DNA from: Juglans regia
Taxonomy: Eukaryota; Streptophyta; Magnoliopsida; Fagales; Juglandaceae
Assembly (NCBI RefSeq): GCF_001411555.2
Contig: NC_049912.1
Span: forward strand, 3,923,001-3,987,000
Reading direction: 5' to 3'
Length of the DNA stretch: 64,000 bases
Below the pieces are notes generated by a model that saw only the letters and a list, made by a program, of their open reading frames with translations, made no database searches and was not told where the DNA came from. Shown in pieces: positions 1 through 18,032 of the stretch. The stretch's first letter is position 1, and each line of letters begins with the position of its first letter. The translations under genes and the position numbers were made by a program.

Positions 1-1780
1 ATTGGGTGGATATGAGAATTTCACTTTTGGAGAGAAATAGTGCTGAAATCATATCAACAAAATTCTGAATGAATTACTTGGAGAATGAGATGTAGAGCCA
101 TTTCACAACTATTTGGTATAGCAACAAGGAAAAAATAATGGCTTTTTCTATATGATGGATCTAGATGAACACTCAAGGTTGATAAGTGTATTTTGGGGGA
201 TGCCTGAAGTAGACCAGTATATGAGTCATTTGGAAATGTTTTAACTTTTGGTACTACGTATTTGATGAATAAATATAAAATACTATACACCCTTTTTGTG
301 GGAGTCAACCACCATGGCCAATCGATACTCTTTGGATATGACCTCATATCAAACAAGAATGCATGTGTGGTTGAGATGCATGTCAGGACAGGCTCCCAGT
401 GCAATTATAACCAACCAAGGTAAGGCAATACAAGCATCAATTGCAAGAGTTTTTTCAACAGTCAAGCATAAATTTTGTTTAGCAGACGTTTTATGCAAAC
501 CACCTTACAAGCTTAATCTTATTCATAATTAGGGGTGCTACCCGCAACCTTTGAACGGGGGCCACCGTGGTCCTGTCCCCCCACTCCTACATGGGGGCAA
601 AGGGATAGTTTGGCCCCTGGTGGGTAGGGGCCTCGTCCGTATGTCAGGGGGCGGATAGGCCCCCATGGCCGTCTGCCCATACGCAAACCTAGACACCAAC
701 AACTCATCCCAAACCATTGCAAAAACTACCTCCCAAAACCAACCGAAAAAAATCTCAATATCATTCAAAACCAAACTCTTGCAAAGAGAGACATTGATAG
801 ACAACAGAACTTTAAGACATCTGGCTGCGAGAGCAGGAGAGAAGAGAGGGGAAAAGAGAGAGAGAGGGAGAAAAGAGAGAGAGAGACGCTACAGGGGAAG
901 GGGTTTTGGTTTTTAAGGATAAACTCCAAGCAGGCATGGGCCTAGCCTAGGCCTCGCCCCTAGCTCCTAGTTGTGTAAGGGCAACCACCCGCTTGCCCCC
1001 TATTTGTAGACGGGGCCCCTGCCCTGGTTAGGCGGATGCCAGAAATGGTGTCGTAGGGTGGTGGAGGGCAGTGCCCCGCTACCCAGCCCTATTCACAATA
1101 TTTAAAAGTTCTTTATTAAATTGTATATGTGACTCTTTGAGCTATGAATAATTTGAACAAATGTGACATAACATCATTCAGACCAATGGTTTAACAAATA
1201 GTGCTTGGTTGAGTAAGTTGTAAGAGGATCGGCATTTTGGACCAAAATGTCCACAACCCAATGTAGCGACTAGCGAGAGTATGAACGCATTTCTTATGGC
1301 TATGTAGATGGTACTACATCTTTGAAGAAGTTTGTTAGGGACTATGATATACTTCAGCCATGATGGTCAGGATTGAGAAGATAATTGATTTTGGTTCATT
1401 CCAACGAAAGATTCATTGCATTATGATCCATTGAATTGAGAAGCAACTTCAAGAGGTATATATGAATGCCAAGTTCAAACAGGTCCAAATAGAGTTTAGG
1501 GAGATTATGAATTGCTTGTATTCTCTAAAAAAAAAATAAAAATTGAAGGCACAATATTGACATATGATGTTTTTGACCATTTGAGCATTTATGATGATAT
1601 TGTAAAAGATGTAAAATATTGTATATATGTCAATGATGATGAATGTGAGGTGATGTGCACCTATAGACTATTTGAGTTCATAAAAATTTTATATAGATAT
1701 ACACTCATTGTCATTACAACTCAAAGTACAAGATGTGCAACTAATATACTAAAAAAAATATCCACAACATAAAAATGTCT
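1..1780 (+). pseudogene. FAR1/FHY3-related (MULE transposase-derived) pseudogene, 5' part outside window
   Basis: Broken pieces in all three forward frames read like consecutive parts of a FAR1-related protein. About 135-300 reads as a run of the type MDLDEHSRLISVFW. 296-340 gives FVGVNHHGQSILFGYDL. About 380-500 gives WLRCMSGQAPSAIITNQGKA and a CL end (MULE transposase core). About 1270-1360 gives ESMNAF, GYVDGTTSLKKFVRDYD. About 1450-1520 gives AKFKQVQIEFREIMNCLY. 1620-1690 gives a SWIM-like stretch ending CTYRLFEF. FAR1-family proteins are plant transcription factors descended from Mutator transposases. Stops and frame changes are frequent and a 562-bp MITE sits inside, so this is a dead copy. 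It continues to the left of the window. Whether it was a host FAR1 gene or a MULE transposon gene cannot be decided here. Confidence 0.8.
530..1091. mobile_element. hAT-like MITE (TAGGGGTG type), copy 1
   Basis: The ends are TAGGGGTGCTACCC on the left and a right end whose complement reads TAGGGCTGGGTAGC. The flanking 8 bases are TTCATAAT (522-529) and TTCACAAT (1092-1099), 7 of 8 alike, as expected for a hAT target duplication. The 562-bp inside is GC-rich (GGGGGC and GGCCC blocks), with a GA-rich run at about 833-895, and has no transposase. It splits the FAR1-like pseudogene. Confidence 0.75.
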
Positions 1781-2986
1781 ATCCTATACCTCGTAATCTC
1801 TAACTTATGTCCAATTGTCTAAATTTCCATTTCAATTTTGTATATCATCAACTTCTGCTCAACTAGTATATCGATATGGCTGGGGTAGAAGCTAACTGCT
1901 GATTCTTTTCTTGAAGACGCTTAATCAACATTTTTGCATAATCGGCATCTCGAGATCAACTCATCTGAAAAACTTGCAAAAATTTTCAGACTGCAAAATG
2001 ATACCACAATAAATTTTCAAATTGCAAGAAATTTAATGAATTTAGGAAATATATGTATCTTACAATATTTATAATGGATACTTGCCAGTTTTTATAGCCG
2101 AAGAAACGATGACCATAGATGCAATCATTTTCTGACGTCTTTAACTATGCTTTAGTCCCACAATGATAGTAATTCTCAGTCTGAATGAGCTTTGGCTACT
2201 GCTTGACACTGACATTGTGCAGCAAGTTGATGAATAAAACATAAATATGTACGTCAAAGAGCATATAATATTTAACTTTGCGCCCAACCAAAAAAACTAT
2301 CTATTCGATTTGGTGGGGTCGTTGGAGTTTACCAAAAAATCACCAAACAACTTGGGGATTTCATGAGGAAAACCCTTGCTTTCGTGGTTGGAAATTCCAA
2401 CACTCCCCCCTTCAACCCTCAAGTTACAAAATAGAGTCTCCTATTATACACAATCAACACATCTTATAATTTTATAGCTCACACCATCATCCTTGACTTC
2501 TCACAGACACAATCAACTTCTCACAAATATATAGCTCACACCCATGTTGTTAGGTATTGAGAGTACTGTTTTGTAACTGAGATCCAATCCTCACCTCTTA
2601 TAATTTTATTTCAATTTAATACAAAATAACTCAAACCACCAAGAAAGAAAGAAAGAAAACAATAGAAAAACTATACAAGCACATATACCTAATTGCATAG
2701 ACAAATAATACAAATACAAGCACATCTACTTAACTAGATTATGGTTCATCAAGATGGCTTTGTAGATATCAATTAAATACAATAATGGCCAATAATAAGA
2801 AACATCAGCTTTAGTACTTGCAGCAGCTTCCATATATCTCCACAATTATCTCTATTACTTTTCTTGTCCTCCCAAAGCTTTTGTAATAGACATACTGTAG
2901 TATGATCTATTTACTTCTCCACATAGTCTCCACATTGTAATGTTTACTTTTGTTAAGGTTTATGTATAAACTAACCATCGATAGTG
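1781..2986. other. Intergenic, no gene seen
   Basis: AT-rich DNA between the FAR1-like pseudogene and the gypsy-type element. Only short chance reading frames were seen, with no recognisable domain. A (GAAA)n run lies near 2642-2660. Confidence 0.6.
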
Positions 2987-2991
2987 AGAGG

Positions 2992-3721
2992 TGTTAACGC
3001 CGTGTTTTGTACGCCATTGGGCAGGAATCTGCCAACTCGAGTCTTCGATCTTTTACCTGCACTCTTAAACAAACACGAAGAGTGGGGGGCCTTGGTGGTG
3101 GTGAGTGAGTCTCTGATACTAAAGTCAGTATATCTCCTTAGTAGTTCGTGCGCAAGCTTAGAAGAATCAGAGGCTTCTTTGTACTTGGGGATAGACTTTT
3201 ATACTAGGTTTTTGGTAGGGACAACTCATTCCTGATTTTGAGGAACCTATATCCTTTCTACTATTCATTTGTCAGAATCCTTTAATGCAGTGTGACTTCT
3301 GGGGTGGCGTCATTGATGCGGCATGGAGTCTAGGCAGTGGTTCCATTAATTCGACATGGCTCCCTCACTCACTTTATCTTGCAGGCGTTTCCTATTAAGC
3401 ATATCCATGTCTGCTGTCAGAAGATCAAGGGTTCTCCATATTTCTTACCCACCTGCCTGTGCAGGTTCCTTAGAACAAAGTGTCATCAGAGTGGTGTTAG
3501 GGTAACGAGTCCCATCTGCCCTTACCGTCTGCTTTCCATGCACGTAGGTTGCTTCGGGGTTGGGTTTTCTTCGTGGGTTAAGTACTCTGCAGAGACCCAC
3601 TGACTCCTTTTAGCGGAAGGTCGTTGGCCTCGATTGGGATTGATCGGGCTCTCTAACTTACTTCCCCAATAGTCCCTCATGAGCTTGCTTTAAGGGCCGA
3701 TATGGAAAAAAACCTCTTACA
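2992..3721 (-). repeat. 3' LTR of the gypsy-type element (left copy)
   Basis: 730 bp, reading TGTTAACGCC...CTCTTACA on the plus strand, so it has TG/CA ends in either orientation. It aligns along its length with 7965-8689 but with many substitutions, so the insertion is old. Confidence 0.9.
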
Positions 3722-3744
3722 ATTTACCCACCAATTTTTGTCGG
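3722..3744 (-). other. Polypurine-tract-like stretch
   Basis: Read on the minus strand, AAAATTGGTGGGTAAAT lies directly before the left LTR. It is where the plus-strand priming tract of a minus-oriented element should be, but it is not purely purine. Confidence 0.45.
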
Positions 3745-3863
3745 ACTAGTCCGATGTGAATTCCTTTTTTGCCTTCATCTTCATGCTATATACTTTTTCG
3801 CTATCTTTGCCGTTGAGATCCTCTTCCTTAGAAATGGGCGGTTATTAATCTCCCTCGTTCTGC

Positions 3864-3906
3864 CACGTGGGTACGGAAGGACAACCGTCTCTTCCCCTTT
3901 ATATAA
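3864..3906 (+). promoter_or_regulatory. Promoter-like G-box and TATA box of the antisense ORF
   Basis: A perfect G-box CACGTG (3864-3869) is followed about 30 bases later by a TATA box, TTTATATAAACA (TATATAA at about 3900). A long pyrimidine-rich stretch then runs up to the ATG at 4026. This is the spacing of a plant core promoter with Y-patch leader. It points away from the LTR and toward the plus-strand ORF, so the antisense ORF may have been transcribed on its own. Confidence 0.55.
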
Positions 3907-4025
3907 ACACAACTCTACTCTCTTTTCCCCTCTTTTTCACTTCCTTGTCTCTTTCTGTTCTAACCTTCTCGTTCTCTTTGATCAACTCATCTTCCTTTTC
4001 GTTGCCTTTCTCAACTTTAATCTCT

Positions 4026-6064
4026 ATGGCTCCCAAGAAGATTGTTCAACCCAAGATTATCAGGGAATTGGACCAGCCAGAGGTTTGCAGCGCGGAGCAA
4101 TTCTACATTAGATACAATTGGCATTCAAATGTCACCCCTGAGTTCTTATCGTCACTGGCTTCCACATTTCAAGTCCCAGAGAATGTGGCTTTTGAGACTC
4201 CTGGACCTCGTGAGGGGGCTGTCAATGATGAGGGTTATGCTTCGAAGGTCGCTCTCTTCCCCAGCATGTTCTCTTGCGGGTTGAGGTTACCCTTTCCTCG
4301 TCCTGTTTGCGACCTATTAGATCGCCTTGCATTGACACCCTCTCAACTCCACCCAAATACTTGAAGGATCTTGATGTATTGTTGCATCCTCTAACAATGA
4401 GCTTTGTTAGAATCAGACCCGGAGCATGCTGACCTTACTGGTCGTGAGTTTCTCCTGACCATAACCTCATAAAGCATGAGAGGAATATTTGCAGTTTCAA
4501 GGCAATGCAGGCCCTCATTTCTTTGGAATCTCATTATCGCAAAGTTAAGGATTGGATTACCAAGTTTTTCTTCGTGTTTGACTGTGGGCGGGAATTTTTA
4601 CTTGTGTAGGTGAATTGCTGTGAGTTTCCCATTCGAGCCATATGGTGGGTGGTTCCTGACGACAAAGAGGTACGGCCGAAGGCCTCTCCCGAGGAGCTAA
4701 GTCATATTGCTCTGGTCAAAGAATGGGTACAGAAACTCCAATTCAATGTTCTTTCGGAGGCTCTCCTTAAGGAGGAAAACATAAGAGCATTTTTACCTCG
4801 TCTTAGTCACATCGTTTTTTATGACTACACCATTCCCAAGTAGCCCAAAGCCATGCCGACTAAAAAATGTTCGGCGAGCCCTCCTCCCGCAGGCAAGGGG
4901 AAGAAGGAGGTTGCTAAGGTTGACATCAACCCAATCTCCCCTCCTCGATTTCCTTTGGGGCAGTCATCGGTGCCGATTGAGGTACGATGTCCTCCACCAT
5001 TTGTGCCTCCCCCACGGCCAACCCCATCTATCCATTAATCGGATCCACCAAGGAGCCAGGGAGGAAAAAGTCCCGCCATCCTAGTGGAATCGATCTCTCC
5101 TTCCACAGCTGCTTTGACCATTGAGCCCGTCACGGTCGTGGTCCCCACGGTGCTAGCCCAGCAAACGGGTTCGCGTAGGTTGTCTTACGGGGCAAATATG
5201 CTCTCAACACATTTCTATGGGGCCCTCCTAGAATCGACTCCTCGTCGGTCAACACTGGTGGAGATGATGACGGTCAGGAAGCCGTTGAAAGGGAGAACCA
5301 AGCCCTCTGCTCGTTGGCGCGACAAGCCCTACAAAAGAGCATGAGCAGCTAGAAGTGGAGTTAGTGGAAGTTAAGCTTGCTCACAAAAAGAGCCTGGGGC
5401 AGGTCAATTGGCTTAGTCGTCGGTGGAAGACATTAAAAGCCGAGCTTGTCTTGGTGAAAGAGCAGGTCGAGTTAGCTCGTAATGATGTCCTTACTGTGTC
5501 GACGGCGAGGAGCTCAATCAAGGGGTCGGTTAATGAATTGACTGCAAAGGTGGCGGCTCTTGAGGAATCACTGAGCCAATTGCAGGGGAGAATGCTGACT
5601 TGAAGGTCAGTCGAGACTCTGAGGCCCAGTGGCTTGAGCAGCTGGATAAAGATTGCCAATCCCTTTCTGATGCTCTAAAAGGACGGGAAAACTTTTTGGT
5701 GGTCTCCAAGGCCGCTGCCGACCAAGAGAAGAGGAGGGGCTACCAAACATCCAAAGAGCTAAAGGTAGCTGATAAGAGGTTAATCGCCCAGAAGGTGGTC
5801 GTCGAAGGCTTATGGAGCGACCTTTCTAAATTCCAGGAGATCGTTCCCCACTTAAAGAGGTAGCTGGGGTTGGCTTTGTTCATCCGCGATCAGGCTTGGT
5901 CATATGGATACATCGAAGGCCTTAAGAGGATGAGGGACCACATTCTAGAAAACCCTCAGGCAGACTCAAGAGCCCTTGAGGCATGTTTAAGAGCCCTTGA
6001 TCCGCGTGACCTCCCTCCAGACACTATCCATCGCCGAGGGGGGGGGGGGATGAGATGGCTTTAG
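4026..6064 (+). pseudogene. Antisense extra ORF of Tat-type element ('gypsy type transposon' protein), broken
   Basis: The start ATG at 4026 (MAPKKIVQPKI) is the first after the TATA box and leader. The frame runs to a stop at 4362-4364. It resumes in other frames at about 4540-4843 (FFFVFDCGREF, then WWVVPDDKEVRPKASPEEL) and as charged coiled-coil segments at 5355-5603, 5600-5863 and 5870-6064. The first half resembles the plant family annotated as putative gypsy-type transposon/transposase (PF04195-like). The tail is coiled coil, as usual for such proteins. At least three frame breaks and a G12 run (6038-6049) show it is not translated in full. The function of this protein class is unknown. 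It is antisense to the element's gag. Confidence 0.7.
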
Positions 6065-6346
6065 GCGTAACTCATCCCTTTGGTGCTTTGCGAGGAGGTA
6101 GGTAGTTTTCGATGGAGATTTCATTGATGGAATAAGGCGTTGAGATAGGCGAGATGCATTTTATCCCTGAAAAGCCACATTCGCAGTAATAAAATTTACA
6201 CTATCAACGTGGAAATAAAAATTGCAAGTCATAAGGCTCTTTGGCAATAAAACTTTTGCAGGTCTCAACGTCCAGTGGGCGTGGAGCACGTGCACCTCAC
6301 CATCCTTTGGCTTCAATTCTTGCACGTAAGACTCTCGCGCTAGAAC

Positions 6347-7518
6347 CTATTCTCCTTGAATTTCTCCCACTCTTTGAGAGGTTGGGAACTTTATCTTTAA
6401 GTGGTAGGTCGATGTTACCACCCTTAGATTGTTGAGGGTGGGTCTGCTGATTATGGTGTTGCATGATGAAGGAGCCTTTACCACTAGGAAGTCGACCATG
6501 ACAGAGGCTGTTGAGGGGGCATTGTCGGCCAAGACTGATGGTGTGATGGTTTCGACCGACTGGACCATGTCTCTGGAAAAACCCTTCAGTGGCTGGGGGC
6601 TGGTTGGAGCTGGGAGGCATCTATCTCTATCCGTGTAAAGGCTTCTCAAAACAGGATGTTTGCGGAGTTGCTGTTGTTGATAAGGATCCTCCTAGTGGTG
6701 AAGTTGGCGACCAACATAGTCACCACTAGGGTGTCGTTGTACGGATAGAGGACCCCCTCCTCGTTGACCTCTCCAAAGGAAATTATGGGGGCTAGGTCAT
6801 TTCTCCTGTGTTTGGTGGGGTGCCACTCTGCCAAATACACTTCTCGGTTGGTGCTCTTGTAGTCGTCTTCTTGGTCAGGTTAACGATCGTCTTTCTGGAT
6901 GGCGTGCACTGACTTGTTAAATCGAAGCCCCAGACCCTTCGTATGGGCTTTTTCTCTCTTGTAGTTGCACAACCCTTTCTCCGGCTTCTCGTGAGCCTTG
7001 CCCTTGGTTGGTGCTTTCCCTTTCTTTTCCACCTATTCCAACTCTTTCCTCCTCGGCTCGGTCAAGGCTCAAAGTGTGTCCTCGGCATTGATAAAGTTGT
7101 CGGCTTGATCTATGAATTCTAGCAGCGTGGCGGGAGTTCTCCTTGCCAATTTTTCCATGAACTAGGATTGGGGCCACACTCCTCCCAAGAGCGCCGCCAA
7201 AGTTATCTTATCGCCCTGGTCATCTATAGTCATTCATTTTTTGTTGAACCTAGATAGGTATGTCTCCAGGCTCTCGTCTCCCCCTACTTGATGGTAAGGA
7301 GATATGAAATGGGGCATCACCTTCTCCGGCTCGCCATAATTTGTGAAAAACAGGCGGGGAAGCTCCCCAAACCATACTTTCGCCGGCTCCCTCAAGGTCA
7401 GTGGAAAAGCCCTGCAGGCCACTTTACTCGAGAAATCATGTCGAGTCATGTTGGCTCTGAAGGTTTCCAAGTGTTTAAGGGGATCTCTAGTCCCATCGTA
7501 CATGTCCATGAGGGGCAC
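6347..7518 (-). pseudogene. Gag-protease remnant of the Tat-type element
   Basis: The minus frame 7518-7234 reads MPLMDMYDGTRDPLKHLETF..., AFPLTLREPAKVWFGELP and ETYLSRFNKK, the core of the retrotransposon gag family. Further leftward, in shifted frames, come a linker (about 7177-6917) and protease parts: IISFGEVNEEGV, TRRILINNSNSANILF (6840-6646), then ASVMVDFLVVKAPS and STYHLKIKFPT (6649-6347). The catalytic motif, normally a D-S/T-G near this point, reads NNSNS, so the active-site aspartate is lost. There are at least two frameshifts. No pol domains follow. Confidence 0.8.
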
Positions 7519-7945
7519 TCAAAACTTTGGTGGTAGGGGCACGACCATCACATTCTCACTATAGGGTAGACCCGTATTGGTGAGCAATTGGTCTACTGAT
7601 GACGATGTGCTCATCTTTCTCGCCATCTTTTCGTACTTCCCTTTGAGGTTATGCAGCTCGTCCTGCATGTTTTTTCTTTCTTCCTCTATGTCACCCCCTC
7701 CTTCATTTTTGGATCCACGTGCTCGTTGTTGCTTGGTTCTACTTTAGTTTCGGGCTCGTTGGTGGCTAGTCTGACCGTTTCGTTCTCCTTTCGGAGGGTC
7801 TCCACCTCGGTAGTTAGTTTTCCTACCAGTTGTTCCATTGCGGCGAGCCTTGCTTCCATGTTTGTCGACCTCGCTTCTTCTTGTCCCTGAGTTGTCTAAG
7901 AATGGGTTGTCGCAGGCATACGAAGGATACGTGAAGTCTATAAAG

Positions 7946-7963
7946 ATTCCACAGGCGGCGCCA
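7946..7963 (-). other. Primer-binding site (TGGCGCC type)
   Basis: Read on the minus strand, the bases directly inside the right LTR are TGGCGCCGCCTGTGGAAT. TGGCGCC is the usual start of tRNA-primed sites in plant gypsy elements. The exact primer tRNA was not identified. The site supports minus-strand orientation of the element. Confidence 0.7.
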
Positions 7964-7964
7964 T

Positions 7965-8689
7965 TATTAACGTCGTGTTTCATACACCTTTGGGCCGGGT
8001 TCTAGCAACTCGGGTCTTCGGTCTTTCACCTGTACACTTAAGCAAACACAAAGAGTAGAGGGGCCTTGGTGGTGGCTAGGGAGTCTCCAATACCTAAGTC
8101 AATATATCTCCTTAGTAGTTCGTGTGTAAGTTTAGAGGAATTAGAGAGAGTTCTTCGTACCTAGGGATCGATGTATATACTAGGTTTGTTGTGGGGACAG
8201 CTCATCCCTGACTTTGAGGAACCCATGTCCTTTCTACTGTTCATTTGTTAGGATCTTTTAATGCAGCGTGGCCTCTGGAGCGGCTTTATTAATGCAGCAT
8301 GGAATCTGGATAGTGGTGCCATTAATATGACGTGGCTCCCTGACTCACTTTGTCCTGCAGGTGTTCCCTGTTAAGTGTTTTCATGCCTGCTATCAGGAGA
8401 TCAGGGGTTCTCTATATTTCCCGCCACTTGCCTGTGTAGGTTCCCGAGGGCAGGGTGTCCTAGGCGTGGTGTCAGGGTGGCGAGTCCTATCTACCCCTAC
8501 CATCTGCTTTCCCTAGGTTGCTTTGAGGTGGGTTTTGCTCGTGGGCCAAGTACTCTACAAAGGCCCACTAACTCCTTTTAGGATAGGGCGTTGGCCTCGA
8601 TTAGGCTTGGCTAGGCTCTCTGATTTACTTCCCCAATGGTCTTTCGTGAGCTTGCTTTAAGGGTCGATAGGGGGAAAAACCCCCTTACA
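7965..8689 (-). repeat. 5' LTR of the gypsy-type element (right copy)
   Basis: 725 bp copy of the left LTR. On the minus strand it begins TGTAAGGGGG at 8689. Its inner end is TA where the other copy has CA, a point change. It is followed inward by the primer-binding site. Confidence 0.9.
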
Positions 8690-9315
8690 AGAGGGATGAT
8701 GTTGATGCTAGTATTGATGCTAATTTGGGGCAATCGAAAATAAATTAGAAACAAACTACAATAATATAAATAAATAAATCACAGAGAATGCTAGCGATCA
8801 ATAATATGAAAATTATACCTAGCATAAAAAACTTATATAAGGAAAACTATCTTGAGATGATATATTTGTAAAGCCATAAAAAATATATGTTGTAAAAGGG
8901 TGAGAAACTCCAATAAAAAATATCCAAAATTATTCCCAGCTTAAAAAATTATACCCAGTGTGTTAGAGGTTTTAATGATTTATATCTACAAAACCATTAA
9001 AAAAAATAGAACTTTCATCATGAGAACCAAAATCCGGTCACAAACTCAACTATGGTGTATACCTTTGTCAGCCAAGCCTAACTAACCATTTGAGTAAGCT
9101 TAATTTCTTATTTAGGTGTCCCTCATTTATGTATGAGTTAGGGTAATTCAAAAGTGGAAAGAGAGAGATACCTAGCTGTAGAGGGTTGTCGACGAGGGCT
9201 TTTGTTAGGTCTGTCTACAACAATTGTGGTGACAAGACTGGGCGATTGTATTGGCACTAAGTCTCTACTCGCGGAGGACTATGGGAAGGGAAATGGGGAA
9301 ATGGATGGACACAAG

Positions 9316-9496
9316 TAGGAGTGAAAAAAAATAAAAGAATGGAAAACCGGTTGAACGGACCGAGCTGGTGGGTTTAGCTTGGTTCGTAACGGGTCCAGTT
9401 TGGTACTGGTTCTTAAGAATCGAAACCAGACTGAAACAGGTTCAGTACCGATTTTCATATTTTGAAAATCTGTTTGAACCAAATCAGATTGGTATA

Positions 9497-9534
<38 letters not shown>

Positions 9535-9966
9535 AACTTTTATATTATATATAAAATATTTTTTATGTTATGTTATATATATATTATATGTTAAATTGCT
9601 AATTAATATAACGTAAGATTATAATTTTCATTTCTATTAATATAACATGAAATTATATATATTATATTTTTAAATTTTTTATTCATGTCTATAATCTTAT
9701 AACAGTTGATATAACATAAAATTAATATAATATGAAATTTTAAGTTTAAACATGAACATTAATATTAAATTATCAATATAAACTTACTTTTAAAGGAATT
9801 GGCTCTAAGTCTCAACTTATGTAGTGCCACACATGTAAACAGTAAACCGGACAAATCAGACCAGACCAAAACTAGAAAAACTGAAAGTTTCAATTTAGGT
9901 GATTAATCAGTTCGTATCGGTTCTTAAATTTTCATAACTGGTGTATATCAATCGGCTACACCCCAA
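9316..9966. mobile_element. Degenerate hAT-like MITE (TAGGGGTG type)
   Basis: The left end TAGGAGTGAAA and a right end whose complement reads TTGGGGTGTAGCC resemble the other TAGGGGTG elements in the window. Inside are the same CCGGTT/GGACCGA motifs near both ends and a TA-rich middle. No 8-bp duplication was found, so the borders are approximate. Confidence 0.45.
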
Positions 9967-10266
9967 GGTGCGAGGAAAGAGAGAGAAAAAAAAATTGATG
10001 TGGTAAAGTGTCACTTCAATTTATGAGATCTCTTTGTGTCCCTAATATTTCTCCTCTCCTAGATGTTCACAAATAAAATATAATAAATAATCTCTAATCA
10101 TTTAATGCCACATCATAGAATGATGGAAGGATGATATAAATTAGAATGATGAATAGCATTACTCAAACATAAATATTAAGGTATGGAGGTGGTTTGCACC
10201 ATAACATACTGCCTGCCTAGTGCAGCTAAGCCATTCCATCTGAATGTGAGATTTGGTTGCAGATTG

Positions 10267-10650
10267 CACCTCTCTTATTTCGTACGGTCGGTATTTACCG
10301 TACCGACTATTGAGCCGGTACACGTACTACCTGTATTTCGTACCGGCCGAAATACCGGCAGATATTTCGGCCTTCATTTTTTTTTTAATTTTTTCAAATT
10401 ACAAGCTCATTTTTTAACCCTCAATTCAGATTAGACTATTTATAATTTATATATATATATATGTATTTATATGTAATTTATTTATATATAAATTATTATT
10501 TTGGAATATAATTTTAAAATATAATTTATTTATATATCGACTATCCCGAAATGTTATCCCGAAACGCTATCTCGAAACGGTAGCGGTATCGAAATATTTT
10601 GTTCCAATATATTGACCGGTATAGCGTCCGGTACGGTATTCAAAATATTG
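10267..10650. mobile_element. Degenerate hAT-like MITE (CAGTGTTTT type), second copy
   Basis: The right end ACGGTATTCAAAATATTG is the inverted match of the left end of the element at 12086-12536. The inside has the same GCCGAAAT, CCGGTAC and ATTTCGG motifs and a TATATAA-rich centre. The left border is uncertain and no target duplication was found. Confidence 0.5.
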
Positions 10651-11200
10651 GTTTGAACCGATTATTATAAATTTTTTTTTCACATATTCTTTAATTATTT
10701 TTAAAATTTTTTAAAAAATATAAAAATTCATTAATAATCATTTCTTCCATTTGGGAGCCAGTTCATCGGTTCCAAGCATTTTCCGATAGGGTAATGATAC
10801 ATCGACGGGCAGAAATCCTCGTTTGACCGCAGTACAAAAAAAGTAATCGAAGCGCTTTTCAAGAAGCCACGTGGAGATTTTTCGCTCAATGAGCCAGACG
10901 GACACACAGATAGAGAGGGTTCAGTTTTTTTTTTTTTTTTTTTGCTTTTTTGATGATTGTGGAGCTGTTGCTGTGCTTTTCAAAAATCTTCTCTCCCATT
11001 TTCTTTGTTCGGTGTTCATGAGGAGAGAGAGGGAGAGGAGACGGATGGTTGAATCTCTCTCTTCTTGATGTTATTATTTTTTTTTTGGGAATTGTGTTCT
11101 TTTTGTTAGGAGTTAGGACTGGGGGTGTTGATTTTTATTTTCTTGAAGGTAGAGGCCGGAGGAGGTGGGAGGAGATTGAGTTGGAATTAGGGTTCCAACC

Positions 11201-17563
<6,363 letters not shown>

Positions 17564-18032
17564 AGAACCATGCTATACCCTGCACCAATAGCCCAGGATA
17601 CACTGCCTTTGGTCTTGACGAGTTAATATTGATGACAGAACCAAGGGGGTGGGAAAGTCCAGGGGCTATCAGAATTATTCATCGATGATGTGATGGATCT
17701 GCAGGTGGAATTATCAGGTGGAGGGAGTAGAATTGCTTGAATGAGGTTGAAATTGCAATTTAATGATGTAAAATTGTGTGCCTTGACTTTCGATTATGTT
17801 ATCTTTGTCATATATGGTTTATGGGTATTTGAAATGGAAACTAACACGAATGATATTAGATAAACTAGGATGATTTTTTCTTAGTGTATACTGCCTACTC
17901 CTTTTGCCTACTCCTTTTGTTGTTACACAGCAATCACTTTTACCCAAGCTTTTGTGGGGTATGAGGTTTGAAATAATCAGGTACCAAAAAAATAGAGAAG
18001 AGAGATACATTTGTATTAAGAGAAAAAATAAT

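Larger units (their letters stand above)
2992..8689 (-). mobile_element. Non-autonomous Ty3/gypsy (Tat-type) LTR retrotransposon with antisense ORF
   Basis: Two direct repeats of about 730 bp (2992-3721 and 7965-8689) enclose the element. It is flanked by a perfect 5-bp duplication AGAGG (2987-2991 and 8690-8694), so both borders are certain. The minus strand is the element's sense strand. Gag- and protease-like remnants read leftward from about 7520 to 6347. A TGGCGCC primer-binding site abuts the right LTR, and a purine-rich stretch abuts the left LTR. No reverse transcriptase, RNase H or integrase is present. The inner left half instead holds a plus-strand ORF of the plant 'putative gypsy type transposon' class. 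Extra antisense ORFs between pol and the 3' LTR are known from Tat-lineage elements, which fits this layout with pol deleted. It could only have moved with proteins from another element. Confidence 0.88.
8695..10900. other. Repeat-rich intergenic region, no gene
   Basis: AT-rich spacer before the kinase gene. It holds a degenerate CCGGTT-rich repeat (about 9316-9966), a (TA)n run at 9491-9519 followed by poly-T, and a GCCGAAAT-rich repeat (about 10267-10650). No coding domain was seen. Confidence 0.6.

Noticed and set aside
4042..4284. Alternative frame overlapping the antisense gypsy ORF
   Set aside because: The frame beginning at 4026 carries the recognisable family start; this one is its shadow.
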